Source: Volvox africanus (Eukaryota > Chlorophyta > Chlorophyceae > Chlamydomonadales > Volvocaceae). Taken from it: DNA of 64,000 nucleotides. The position numbers were made by a program, and so were the translations under genes. The notes under the pieces were generated by a model. It did not search any database and was not told the DNA's origin. It saw only the letters and a list, made by a program, of their open reading frames with translations. Positions 47,951 through 62,833 of this stretch are shown here, in pieces (position 1 is the first letter of the stretch; every line of letters begins with the position of its first letter). The stretch lies in the NCBI GenBank assembly GCA_030268105.1, contig BSDZ01000086.1:3550501-3614500 (forward strand), read 5' to 3'.

Positions 47951-50177
47951 TTGCCTAGAGCGCCACGTCCTCATCCGTGTTGCTGCTCTTCCTGCTATCG
48001 TCACCACCCCATTAGTACCATCTGGGCGTCCATTTCCTTCCCCACTGCCATGGGTCTGCTAGCTGTCCATGGTGACCACCTTTCTTTCATGTACAGCTCA
48101 GCTGTTAGACTGTTGGAGTCATTGGTTTCGTATAGGCGACCACACCAGCGCGCGGATACTGCACGGATGGTGCAATTTAGCTAAATGGTGTATTCGCGGA
48201 AATGGAGTATTCACCCCTGTTCAGGTCCGCCCACGGTTGTACGGCAGTGGACGTTGCGGCCCACGTTCAATCAGGGCTGTTATCTCAGTCAGCTAGTGTT
48301 ACGGTTGAGTACCATGTTTTTGTTACACGCCATGACATACGATGTGAAAATACTTCTTGTGGTTGGTGAGCGGTTTTAGTGTCATGACAACGAAGTGTAC
48401 CTTCGCCTGCCTTTCGTATTGATTGCTTTATCGTCTGCCTTTATTCACTTCTGCGGCTACCAGTGCTCAAGTTGGTGCACTAATGTGCCACACAATGGTA
48501 TTGCCGTGCTGAGGTACTATTCATGGAGTGTTTGCCCTTGAACATTTACTGACTTCAACCATTCAATGCGTGGTATCTCAACCCATATGCATAACGTGAC
48601 ATAAACCGTTTATATGCTATAGCACAACGTACGCCTATTGCGAAGCGGCGTCACGACATGCCGGGTTCTTCGTGATCTGCTCGGCCAAGTGTCTATCAGG
48701 AATACGTAGGGGTGCGGTAGGTTTGCCACATTCCAACTGGTGGCAGGAAGTGGGCTCAAAATACCTAAGGATGTTTGGCCGTCGAACGGTTTGTAGTTCT
48801 TAGACCAGAAGGAGATACAGTAACGCCTACTTTTATGAGTATAGTGTAGGGGGGTACATCACCCGTGGCCACTAACCTGGCAGTCCCTACCTTCCCCGGT
48901 GTTTCGGGGCACCCTCATCCAGTCTCCCATGCCGACTTCTTCGAAATCAGTGGTTTTCCCATGTTCAGCACCCACCATCAGCATCCAGCGGAATCTGCCG
49001 AATCAACTAAGGCGTCAACTCCGCTACTGGTCAGCTCGCAGGTCACTTTAATTGGGGTCGTCATCGTCCATCGACATGGGGGCACCTAGCCTTTAACCTT
49101 AGAAATTTCGACCCGCTATCGGCCGGGGTAGAACCTGGAACCCCGGGGGCATATATGTCGTGCCATAACAGTCGTGCCTACCTACTGTATGGGATAAAGA
49201 AGAATTGTGTCTACAATAGCTAACTTACTGTTAGGAACGCGGCTTCCTTATCGGTTGCACTAAACACAGGGATTTCATTTAGGACGTTTGGGACGTTGAC
49301 CGGCCAACAAGCTGTCCAGGACTCTCTGGGTGATTTTCAGAGCAAGATTTTGCGCATGTGGTATCTCCCGCCGGAGGAAGTCCAGAAGCTATTATCGTCT
49401 AGCCCTTGACGGGTTTCCGCCTTTCCCATGCGTCGTGCACAATGTGAGCACGGCATTACCCCTGGCGTACTTAGCAGTCTGCCTGTGCGGTATACAAATG
49501 GGGAGGTCGTGGGCATTCTTAGGAATGTACCACTGCGATAACCCTTAAGGAGTCCAATGAATCTGCGTCGGATCTTCCGATTCCCTTGTGCAGATTACTC
49601 ACTACTTAGCTGCCTTCAACGCTATGAGGGGCCATGCTTTGCCGTGAATGCCTGGCTTCCCATCTTACCTCGACTACCAAATAATAGGACTGGTGATAAC
49701 GTGGTTTTGGATTTCTGGGTGGTTTTCAGCGTTTTGCAGCTACGGTCATCCTCCAGAGGATGGGGCAATACACCCACTAACCCCTCTTCCTTACGTTTCA
49801 TGATTGTGACAATAACAATTGTCGTGGTTCTGTTTCCCTGGAGTTTTAGCATTTTGCATGCTGTTTAGACTTCACATGTGTACTAGCTGAGGATTCCAGG
49901 CTAATGAGGCTAGGACGCCCGGCTGCATATGGTCCACAGTATGGTTTGGATGGCGTTTCAGTGCCGCACCTGAGCCATTCAGGCTCTACTGTATCGCCAC
50001 TGCCGTCCGCAGGTTATCACTGTATAGCTAGCTGTACTGCTAGCTTTGTGCCAGGGGTTAGGGCCCTAGAACGGAATTAACTCCTAAGACCCTCCGCAAC
50101 TTATCTTTCCATTTAGATACTGGCCATACTGAAAAGCCGAGGCAACGCACCCAAGCGCCCGGAAAGCCAGCCCAGAT
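47951..50177. other. Gene-poor region with dispersed repeat copy
   Basis: No convincing gene. An acidic fragment (DDSRKSSNTDED, minus, about 47965-48005) may be a further 5' piece of the preceding coding region. Plus-strand frames near 49330-49870 are hydrophobic and unassigned. The dispersed repeat copy at 48879-49099 is listed separately. Confidence 0.4.
48879..49099 (+). repeat. Dispersed repeat, copy 2
   Basis: This plus-strand sequence begins GGCAGTCCCTACCT and carries the same ordered blocks as 18983-19200 (minus): GGCACCCTCATCC, CAGCACCCACCA, CAGCATCCAG and a shared 3' block around AGCTCGCAGGTCAC. Identity looks about 70-80% with small indels. The copies lie 30 kb apart in opposite orientation. 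Confidence 0.75.
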
Positions 50178-51491
50178 CTACATCCAGTACAACGAGCTAC
50201 AAATTGCAGTACCTGACTGCCGTCTTAAGCCTACCGCCGCCCCACATTTTCTATCACCTGTTAGTAATTGAGGTAAATATATGCAAGTCTCTCCACGTAT
50301 GGTCTCTGCAACAACGACGCATTCATCCCGTACCATGAATAGTAAGACGGTGTCTGCAATCAGCTTTATCATGTCAGTGCCCGTCCCGCGGCCTGCTAGA
50401 TGTGAGTCCGAGGACGTCCTCATCAACACTTTCGTGTAATGAGGACACATTGTAGGTACGTGCTAACTCCGGGCCTATCCCATCCGAGCACGCCGCCGTC
50501 CAATAACCAAGCTTTGGTCGCTCCGAATCCGCCCTGGCGTTCGACGGGCAGGAAGCAAGCGTATTCAGTGGGAGACAACTCATTTGCAGCACGAAATACA
50601 GGGGTCAATGCAAGACAGAACATGTACCCCACAATGAACCTCACCGTCGATACTTTTTGTGGCGGCCCTCCTTGGTGGCGGGGCTATCCGGCCGTACGCT
50701 GGGCGCACCAAACAGGCAGTCTGCCTGAGGACCCATCGGCGGGATGCCTGTTGCGCTAAGCCCTGCAAAGTAGGCGTGCACATTGGCAAAAGATGCCATG
50801 GACGGATAAAGCAAATTTAAGGCACCCGATAACGAAGCAGCAGCCTGTTTCAAGGCTCAAACCCTACCGGCAATTAATGGCGCCAACTGGATTTTCACAG
50901 GCTTTTGTAGTTTTTCACACGTTTAAAAGAATTTGCCTCGCATCTTATTTTCCATGTTGAGAGGGTTTCTTTGCCATGGAGAGCCCAAGCTATACACGAT
51001 AAGGGCTATAATTGGCACACTCTACTGAGGTGCTACACGAAGGTCTAAGCTCAAACTGGCCGGGTGAAACGGATTAAGATGACACCGACGCAATGTTTCT
51101 TACCACCAACGGTGTCATACGATATCCGCAAAGCACCATCGAACGGGCCGCCACCTGGCACAGCAACCTGCAATTGTGGAGGGTCTGACGTAAGGCCTGT
51201 ATACGAAATAGGCTCTTCTACATCAGCCGTACCTTGCCCTGTTGCTGGCAATGGTGATACAAAGCGTAGTCATCAGTGTACTCCTCGACCTCCTGCATTC
51301 ACAAGTTAAGGCGCAAACAGCTCATCGCCAACTGCAATGGGATGAAGTTCGTCTGGCAAAAGGCCTGCACCAGAATCATCGCTTTTGTTAACGACCCGAC
51401 CTTGCGCATGGCACTGAAGCCCGCACTTAACCCACCCCAGTCCCTATCCGGGACTGGTAAACGAGACCCTGCAATGTGAATATAACCGCAC
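50178..51491 (-). other. Probable 3' exons of the MKP1-like gene (not resolved)
   Basis: Minus-strand blocks look coding and could extend the phosphatase C-terminus. One candidate exon runs 50844-50645, starting AAASLSGALNLLYPSMASFA after a CAG acceptor and ending at a CGACG|GTGAGG donor. Others lie near 51250-51090 (GTADVEEPISYTGLTSDPP) and 50380-50250 (DTVLLFMVRDECVVVAETIR). Phases could not be linked with certainty. A separate gene here is also possible. Confidence 0.35.
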
Positions 51492-53875
<2,384 letters not shown>

Positions 53876-55369
53876 CAGGTGACGTGGTCCTCCAGATGCT
53901 GAAATTTGCAAATCCTTCGATTATAGGCCGTGAGCAACCGGAACGTTTTGCAGGAGTGTTTGCGCCATAAGAAACAGATAATAAAGATGGTAATTATTAT
54001 AAAAATGCTTTACCCTATACAGTGGTTGTTAGGATGAAAGAGGTAAGGTTGACTGGTTGATGATGTGTACGAATGGGCAAATGGACCATCAATTGGCGAT
54101 GGCAGAGACACTGAGTGGTTCCAGGCAGTCGCATACATCCCCGTGCTCCACCTTACCCTAGCAGTACGTAAGAGTAACTGTGAGGCAAATAACTGGCAGC
54201 ACGGGATATGTAACGCGGCTTTGCCATTTCGACTACGCGGAGGCGACGGTTTCCAAGGAAACCTGAGGCAACACATTAAATGCTAAGCCGAAGTAAATGG
54301 TGTAGCTATAGACCCGTGATTGACGTCTAACAAATCAAGTGCGCTGCGAGCGTGTTGCATAGCACACCCCCAAATGAACGGTTGTTACAACAATCAGATT
54401 CGAAAACGCTGCATTAATTGGAAGCATGCCTCTTTAACATCTAATATAAATGTACTGGGAAAGAACAGTGTTTTAGTAGAACGCTTTAAGATACCTTGGG
54501 ATTGACCTGATCCTGGGAGGCCCGGGGCCATGATGATATTCATTTTACTAAAGTAGTTTGAGATGGATCCTTTGTGACATGTGACATCGCGTACTATTTG
54601 CACTGGGTGTTCATTAGGGCCTGCCACCTACAGGTCAGCCCTACCCCTGGATCGCCATGACTATGGGGGGCCACCTTCGTTCCGCATGTGGCATCAGTGT
54701 GGGTAATGCACGTGAATCTTGCACTCATCCCGTTTAAGGGGCGACTCGTATGACCTAGGTTGAAGATTGATGACACAGTTTTGCTAAATGGACACCGCTG
54801 CTGTTCGCCAAGATCTCCAGCAGGATATTACAGACACGCACGAGCTCGGCCGCATCTAGATATCCAGAATGCCCCTGTTAGCTGCGTCTAGAAACGTATG
54901 AATGCTATCGAGATACCAATATCCTCCTGAGATTTTTAGATACAAACTGATACAAGGTAACCCGGTTAACCGATACCCACGGCCAGATGCTCCTCTGCGC
55001 CTAATACACCTTGATAACATCCGGACCTCATTAGATATGCATTTCCTATGGCTACATCTGTTCGCTTAACCCGAGGTTGACGTTAGGGGGCAACGATGAG
55101 GCGGACTTCATGCTGGACAAAACCTGCATTCTAAGCTGCAAGACGCAAGCCTGAACCTGGGCCATCGTCCCTTTCTGACGGAATACTGGCAGACCTACGG
55201 GGTTGCGCATGGGGAGGGGTTTACCAACGTTGCATGACTGTCATGACGACACAGTGTCGTCCCTTAGACAAATATAGTGCCGTTACGTCCTCTACCTGCC
55301 ACTCGATGCACCAGAAATGCGTTTGTTGCTCGTTCCAGAGCACTGTGTAGCACTGCTGGTAGCATTTGA
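53876..55369. other. Spacer upstream of the phosphatase gene
   Basis: It contains the MKP1-like promoter, transcribed leftward. No supported gene. A short plus-strand stretch at about 55130-55225 (HRPFLTEYWQTYGVAHGEGF) is faintly integrase-like and could belong to the decayed element at 55370-56874. Confidence 0.35.
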
Positions 55370-56874
55370 ATGGACACGACTAGTTCAGAGGAAACGTCCA
55401 TCATTCTCAACAGCTTTTCACAATACGAGCGAGTGGTACGGCTGAAGCCGCTTTTCCACTGCTTACCGTCGGCAGATCTCGGTGGATCATCCACAGGCCA
55501 AAGGTCTCACCAACAGGCAGTCCAAACGTCTATGAACATGCCCTGGCAGATATCGAAAGTTGGTGGTGGCAAAAACGATTGAGGCACAAGCACCTATCGC
55601 ACATTATGCAGGGATAGAACTGGTGGAGTCAGTGCAATCATCATCCCAGGTAGCGCCATATCACACTCTTCACATGGAGCGCTTTGCGGAGTATGAGAGC
55701 CTGGAAAATCCCAAGGCCACTGCATCCGTCACGCAGCGCGCGATAGCCTTGCGGTGATACATGGTGACTGCAGGCAACATAATCTTGATTGCGGAGCACC
55801 TCGATTCCTTACAGTATGCACGAAGGAAGGCTGGATGCAATCTGCACACCTGTCCCACGAGTGGTGAAGGTACGGCCCACGGGAGTTCTTGTCAGGAAGC
55901 GGCAATGAGGCAGCAGCCAGATCAAAGTGCATATCAGCCATTGTGCCCATCAATGACCACGTGATATGCCCGAGGTTGACCAGACCTTTGCCGATATTAT
56001 TGTGGATAATATGCAAGGTCCAGGATTCGGATGAGGATGAGTGGATCCTGCTCTGTGACAGCTGTGGCAGCAGATGGCATACATACTGCCGGAAACCCTG
56101 AGATTCCGGAGGGCGAGTGGGTAGGCCCACATTGCGAGGAATGACGGGAATGAGTGCGGAGCAGCTGGCCGCACTAGATGATGAGCCAAATGAGGCGCTT
56201 AAGACCCTGTGGGAGCTTGAGAGAGCGGCCATCGCACGAGCAACACAAGGAGGTGAGAAGCACACTAAGCAGGTCGGAATTCCTGCGTATGCAGGGCGTC
56301 AAGGTAGGGCGCATAGGTTCCAGGTTACGTACGGGGATGCAGAAGTGAAGGTATTAGGTGTGCCGGAGATAAGGAATCGCTAGGAATTCCATGCCGCCGG
56401 TGAAGAAGGTAGTGCAGAGCAGCACCACGCAGGAGCGCCTCATTACAACACGGGAACAAAAATACGACGTGACCCTGGGAGGCAGTATGCCAGGAGGGCT
56501 TTACAGAAGGACAACGTGCCATCTCTACATTTGGCGATGAAGCGACCACTGTTGGTGTGTCACCAGCCGACCGAGAAGGCAATGCGAGTTCTTCTGCTTT
56601 TAGGCGGGGCAAGGAGCCGCTGCAGCTGCGGAGATACCGTCAGGAGTGTGCGACATGTGGTCAAGCCAAGGGCATGCTTGAGGGTTGCAACAATCGCACA
56701 GATCTGACTGTTTGGGGGCATCGAGAGAGGCCATGGCTGGACCTGCTGTCACCAGTGATTCTGGGTCAAGCAGGAATCATGGTGGCGGCATGCGCTCGTA
56801 TTGAGTACATAACCATGGGGAATGACAGGCCAGGCGGACATGGCGAAAGGCCAAGCAGTTGCAACGGCTATTAG
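55370..56874 (+). pseudogene. Decayed element with frameshifted PHD finger
   Basis: At about 56017-56145 the plus strand encodes a PHD-finger core: DEDEWILLCDSCGSRWHTYC, then in the next frame EIPEGEWVGPHCEE. The shift falls in the run CGGAAACCCTGAG. The first metal-binding pair and the final Cys are not intact. Downstream frames continue in pieces: MSAEQLAALDDEPNEALKTL, then REQKYDVTLGG, then RRYRQECATCGQAKGMLEGC. The upstream block 55566-55757 ends in a stop. PHD fingers with these flanks occur in algal retroelement polyproteins, so a dead transposon is the likeliest reading. A broken cellular PHD gene is the alternative. Confidence 0.45.
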
Positions 56875-58233
56875 TAATGTTTCTGGCCGGGCAGAAGTGT
56901 GGAGAAGGTAGTTTATGCCACTGCCGGATGGAATCAGGCCGTGATCAGACCAATTATGGGTGTGTCTGACCTTATATAGTAGCGTTTTACCTTTGATAAA
57001 CAGCGCTCAACCTTGGCAAACACGCTTGACGCTGGGGGGAGGGAGTGACGTAGGCGCGAGGCGCGAACTATGTCCAAGGTGCACATTTGTATCATGACAT
57101 AGCCGACCTGGAAAAAGTGAGCACAGAATACAGCACCTACCATACACCATCCATACGCCGCAAACAATGCTAAGTGAACACAAGGAATATGTTTACACCT
57201 CTCTCTCCCAACTTTGCCCTCGTCAACAATCGCCTGCTCCTGTACATCCAGAGCATTGTGCACCACAATAACCTGGCTGCCTCTTTCGCTATTACGACCC
57301 GCATACAAAAACACTACTCGGACAAGCGGGCCCTGACATTTGCCAGGCACAAATACCGGCAGATGGACGTGCTAGCATGGCCAAGGCCAAACCAGAAATC
57401 CTGCACCAGGAACTACCTGTCAACAAACCAAAACAACCACTTAAAGTTCAGCTGGGACCATACATTGGACGCCAAGGTGCCCACACACATCTCAGGTGAC
57501 TTCCCTCTTCCGCTCAGCACCGAAGAACCCGTGAAGGCGAGAGGCAGACGATCCTTGTCGTGATGCAGCTTCTGTGGAAGAACTGCATGGGGCCATCTAT
57601 GGGAGTACAGATGGTCCGATTGTAACCAATCTAGGAAACAGAACGCCGGTAAATGCTAACACCGATGAAAATAAAAGGGGCAATGGACAGCTGGATGCTC
57701 ACCACGGCTTACGTCACTTACGAACGAGCAAATCATCAAAAGAAATCATGCGCTTGATACAGCAACAAGGGGCGGCACAGGCACCTGGATTTGCCTGTTG
57801 CTGCTCTAGCGACACAGCGAAGTTTCACAGGGCTGGCCGCTAACAACTCGAAATGTTGAACACATAACAAAAACATATCCCGCACGAGTCCAGACACGTG
57901 ACTGGAGACGTCACCCTGCCTAAACCCAGCGGCGGTGCGTCGTTCTCTCTTACACCGGTGGTAGCTAATCGCCACAAGCGGTGCCGAGATGATTGCTACC
58001 TCTGGACGTGGGTTTTTCCCTCGCCCAGCTGTACGTGAATGGGAACCCTAACCATGAGGCAGCATCGAAGGGAATCAGGCAAGATTCACTGCTCTATCTT
58101 GCATGTTTCACGTCACGTCTTCCATGCCCTCATTGCTTAGTACAATATAAGTATTAACCAGCACCATTAGACAGCCCCCAGTGTACTCCACCGTACCCGC
58201 CATTCCACCGTTAAGCCGCACCTTGCCCCAGAA
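56875..58233. other. Intergenic region, no supported gene
   Basis: Frames on both strands (for example 57174-57563 + and 56934-57350 -) overlap each other and lack motifs or splice logic. It may include further remains of the decayed element to its left. Confidence 0.35.
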
Positions 58234-58238
58234 TTACA
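58234..58238 (-). terminator. TGTAA polyadenylation signal of the PLAT/Atp1-like gene
   Basis: TTACA on the plus strand (TGTAA in the transcript) lies about 220 bases past the stop at 58458. It is the first such motif downstream. Confidence 0.55.
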
Positions 58239-58457
58239 AAACATGCCCCCAGCCGCAATTAAACAACTTCACTATTTTCACTGCACCTGGCAATATCTTA
58301 CCAGGTGAAAGCCAGCCTTTCACATACGCACCTAGCACGGCCAAGGTCATTCCATTAAATCCTCTCTCCGTCCTCCGGTTGCTGTTAAAGAGCTACGAAC
58401 TACGCTAAAAACCTCGACTCATGGTCTTACCTCCAGATCCTAACTCTCCTTGCCTAT

Positions 58458-61400
58458 TCAATCCCGCTTGTACTTCTCGAGCTCTGTCCTGCCACCACCG
58501 CTGTTGTGCATTATCTTGCTCCCCAGCACCGAGGCCCCGGGGCTGGAACCTGCCTCTCTCATCGACACGCCCACCAGCGCTGCCTTGTACGTGAGGAAGC
58601 CCAGCACCCCCAGCGCCAGCTGCCAAGCCGCCGCAGACTCGTAGCCGCCGGCCCCATCCGCCAACCCTGTATGGGGACAGGGGAAAACGCAAGCTTATGA
58701 GTTAATTACTGAAGAGCAGCACCCGTACCATAAAGGACACCTAAGTGCTATCGTGTAACTTGACAGGGGCATTGAGATTGAAAGTATTTCGTCGCGACAC
58801 ACAGAACCAGGTCACGGAACCAGGTCAACATGTCGATTCGATCTCCTGGCAAAACCAACCTCTTCAGGTGGAGTTACATTTTCTCATACAGAACTAGAGC
58901 CGTAATACAAGAGATGAAGCCCTACGATGTGCGCTGCGATTTACAACCTTCATCAAAGATGTCACTTATGATTAGCAACAGTGGGATGAGTGGGGGGGGA
59001 CTAAGGGGAAAACCCTCCAAAATGTAATGTCCTTCCAAGGAGATCGGTAAGGATGAGTGTTACCCCACCGCAGCTATCCCAGCCTACTTCGAAATCTGCA
59101 CCCAGGTGTCCATCATTCCCCGTCCAACCTGCTTCTTCCCGCGAAAGCAGAGCCATGCCCAGAGTTGCCGAGGCACACACAAATCCCAGCCGTGCCGGCA
59201 TGCTGCCCAGCACTCGGCTGGTAATGTAACCTGAGGAGTGTATAGAATCAGCGGCTTTCCTGCCAGCGGATGCCTCAGGGGTCCGGACCCCGCCGGCCAG
59301 TGCCTGCTGCTGCTTTTGCTGGCCGTTCGCCGCTTCCATGACATGATCTACTTCCCTCATCAGCATCCACTGGTATATAAGGCCTAAATACCAGAAGTAG
59401 GGCAGAGCAGGAAACGAAGGTGAATGGGGCAAATCATGGGGCGGCGGTGGCATTAAAGCTTTAACCGGCCATTTCACGGCACCCCCTGGTCGACCGCCCC
59501 TTGGGGCAAGGCACGAGCCAACCATTGAACGGCGCTGCGACAAGGCAAGGCACATCGGCATTGCTCCCGAGTCTACAGATCGTGAAGAGCTGGACCGCAT
59601 TGCTTCAGACTTTCCTAATGACAAAGCCCACTTTTTCTTTACAGCAAGCTTAAGGATGGGGAGAGCCGGAGTAATGTGCTTGGTTGGCCTGCTAGTCGGG
59701 GGTCGCCATCTACTCTTACCTACAACTCCACCGGCAGCGTATGGTAGAGCCACCACTGTGCCGCCCATCAGCGCTGCCAGGCTGGCTCCGCTGGCGACCA
59801 GGAGTGCGGTGGTGGCGGCAACCCGTCGCTTTAGCTCGCTGTAGTCCGACATGTTCAGCGACCAAAGCGCCGTGGCTTGCTCCTGTAAAAGCGATTTATG
59901 CTTAGGGTCGGCACCATTCGTGTGCTTTCGGTATCGGCTTGCAGCTAGCGTGTTGCAATCTGTTACCCCGACCTAACAAGCGAAGCCTACCCAGGGATGC
60001 ACATGCTACCAAACTACTAAATGCCAACTGGCAACTGGGTGTGGTTTCCCCGTTTTATTCAAAACAATTTGCGATGGCATAACCCTTCACAGATAATGCA
60101 GGTCTTACACGACCTGGGTGTCAGCCGGTGGAAGGAAGGCGCTGGAAACGCACTTAAATGGAGGTGCTAGACCCCAAGCCCGTAGGGATGGCGATTGCCG
60201 AGCGCCACCCCCTCGGCGCTGTGTTTACCTTTGACAGGATCATCGCCGCCTCGCCCTCACCGTACACCACGGCACCAACAGGAACTGGCGTCAGCAGTGC
60301 CGCCCCCTCCCCAGCAATGCCGCCCAGCTGTCGTCGGCAAACGAACCTGTGGTGCGATGGTGCAACGGCTGTTGGACCATTCAAAGCTTGTGGGGGCCAA
60401 GCCGCCTTTGAAGGCTAATGGTTTCTGACTACGAAAAACCACAGGAGGGACTCGCACAACCCATCACGGTTGGACCTGGTACATGCTCTTGGATACATGC
60501 TGTTAAGCACCCATGCCCTGCTATCTAAACCTCGGCAACAAAAGTAAAAATACCTTGTAAGGCCCTCGGGTAGCATTCAAATTCCAAGGGACCGGACTTT
60601 CCCCTGGACTGCCATGTTGAAGGCGTCCTCAAACAAACATATAGTTCCTCGCCTTTGCCATAGGGTCCTCTCCCCGCCTGTGTGTAGTTCATACACCATA
60701 GCCCTCACCTATCCATGTGTTGAGTTCTCGAGGAAGCCACGTCCATTTCATCAAGGTACCAGGTGCCCCTCTCCACGCCAACCAGGACTGCCGCCAGGGG
60801 GCCAAGTTCAGGAAACAAAACGCTCACCTGAAAAACAGATAAAGGGATCGTAGCACAAAGGAAAGGCCGCTAAGCTGCCGAGGGGCGCTGACGTCGGGGA
60901 AACTGCAGCGCGGTAACAATGGTTGCAACGTTTACTGCAATAACCGTAAGGCTTCGCACGCTCATCTGCGTAGGGTGCGCACAATGCCTTGGGCACAAAG
61001 GCATATATTGTTCGCGGGGTTCCAAACTGCACGACATACCCAACTCGCAGGCTGCCTGATACAAGGCATCTGCAACCCAGATGCAGAAGGTTGGAGTGTA
61101 GATAGAAGATCATCTGTAAACGGACTCCGGTGGCTGCCCGGTACGGGAAAACCTACACCACGCTCATTGTCGTTCTCACATCCACTGTATCCTCACCAAC
61201 AGCTTACTAAAGATTTGGGGTTTCAGTCTGCCATATCATGTAGCGGTGTCACCATACAACATCATCTTGCTCACCTCGTCGACAGAACCCTCCTGGAACC
61301 GGCGTTTTGGTGGTGGAGGCGGAGGCGGCCGGCCAACGAGGTTCATGCCGCTGCTCCCTTGGCCATTTCCGTACCCTGAGAATAACGCCCCTCCCGATGC

Positions 61401-62522
61401 TGATAAAGGGCGGTTCAGCAACTGCTGCTGCTGATTGCCTAGCTGGTCCGTGCCGCTGTTGCTCACAGCATCAGATAGCGCCATGCTGCAATCAGCGCCC
61501 ACGTCTGGCCCGATCAGCTGCAGGGAGGGGAGGCATCGCTCAGGATAGGGACAGAAACGTCGCGTGGCAGGATGTCGTGCCGATAACCATACCAGAGTGT
61601 CTATGTGTGCTGATGTGCCGCTGCGTGTGCAGGCATGTACAAAGGTGTGTGTACAGAAGAAAAACTTCAGCGACATTTAACACGTTTCTCATTCCCCAGT
61701 ACCTTTAACCGGGCCCAAACTCTAACTGTCCCTTTCTACCAAAATAACTAGAGAAAAGAGATTCATGACAGTAAGTACCTGGCACATTTCTACCGTATGC
61801 GCTCGCGATTCAAGGGGGTCGTTGACAGGGCTGACGCGATGTAAAGCTGCCCTCCCATCTCGTCCGATAAGACAGACGTTCACCGCTGCGTAGGGCTCCG
61901 AAAGTGCTGCGCCTCGGGACACCCCCGTTGTAAAGCGAATGGTGTAAACTGTTAAAGGTGCCTCAGGATCCGTCAAAGACGTCGTGTCCTACAGAAAATC
62001 AAAATGGCATGAAATTCTGTAAGCCATCCTGGTCTGGTCACTGACCCTCCCGTGTATCAAAAAAGGAAAACAACTGATAATACATGGTGCGTTAGGCCTG
62101 GTGCAAATAATGTTTCTTAAGGCAATAAAATGAGGAAAATAGCTCCTAAGTAGGATAGGCGTCTTGAAGCGGCGACCCATCCGGCTACCAGCGACGTGAC
62201 TCTGCCCGCGCGTCGACTTTGTTACCTAGATACATATCTTCAGCACCACTTGAAATATTCGACATCAATCAGTATAAACATCTGCCGAGAACGCTACCTT
62301 TACGCGCCGTTCCGACACCAGGCTTTGGGGCAACAGCCAGGCACCGGAACCGGTACCAGGGCCATGGCTTGTGCTCCGTGAGGCTCCATCGCGGCCCCTG
62401 TCACGTCCAACATACACTAAGCAGCTCCGCTGCACCTGTGTTTGGTGCGAGTGTCCTGGACAAGCCAAGGGCCGGCAGCGGCCCCCAAGAATCCCACTCG
62501 TACGTAACAAAGCGGCCTCCAT
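58458..62522 (-). CDS. Predicted plastid protein: PLAT domain plus Atp1/UncI (CGL160)-like membrane domain, 8 exons
   Basis: Exons on the minus strand: 62522-62298, 61988-61779, 61517-61275, 60827-60709, 60346-60229, 59882-59720, 59383-59129 and 58666-58458. All phases match, giving 513 residues. It starts MEAALLRTSGILGGRCRPLA, a likely transit peptide. The PLAT/LH2 domain follows: LTVYTIRFTTG, AAVNVCLIGRDGR, RRFQEGSVDEVSVLFPELGP, VERGTWYLDEMDV and RFVCRRQLG. It carries an insertion of about 60 residues rich in Gln, Gly and Pro. After GEGEAAMILSK comes ALWSLNMSDYSELKRRVAAT and four predicted membrane helices: TALLVASGASLAALMGG, VVALPYAAGGVVGLIYQWML, RLGFVCASATLGMALL and QLALGVLGFLTYKAALVGV. 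The YSELK start, YGAG-like turn and GFLTYK end resemble CGL160/Atp1, an assembly factor of the chloroplast ATP synthase. The exon 7 donor (GTTGGA) is weak; others nearby keep phase. Confidence 0.8.
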
Positions 62523-62833
62523 GATACAGTCAACCTTAGACAGTCAGTGAGGATGACGCAAGACACCGACCAGGCTAAAACGGTTTTCAGTACCTTTTGC
62601 GTTGGTTGTAATACAAAACAATGAATAGGCTTGATATGTGAAGTTTACATGTAGAATACCCGTTCAAGTATTGGTATAGTTAAAATGCATGTACATGCGC
62701 GTCTGAACCGTACTACCGTAGTCGCCACGAAAGAGAATAGTCCTTGAACCCCAGCCCATGATGTGAAGCTGGCAATTGGTACATCTTTTGGGGACTTGGT
62801 AGGTTACTTCATTGCCCCATTAAGAGTGCGGAA
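62523..62833. promoter_or_regulatory. Short divergent promoter region
   Basis: Only 311 bp separate the inferred start codons of the minus-strand PLAT/Atp1-like gene and the plus-strand gene at 62834. The spacer is AT-rich. No specific element is recognised, but the two genes likely share a promoter region. Confidence 0.45.
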
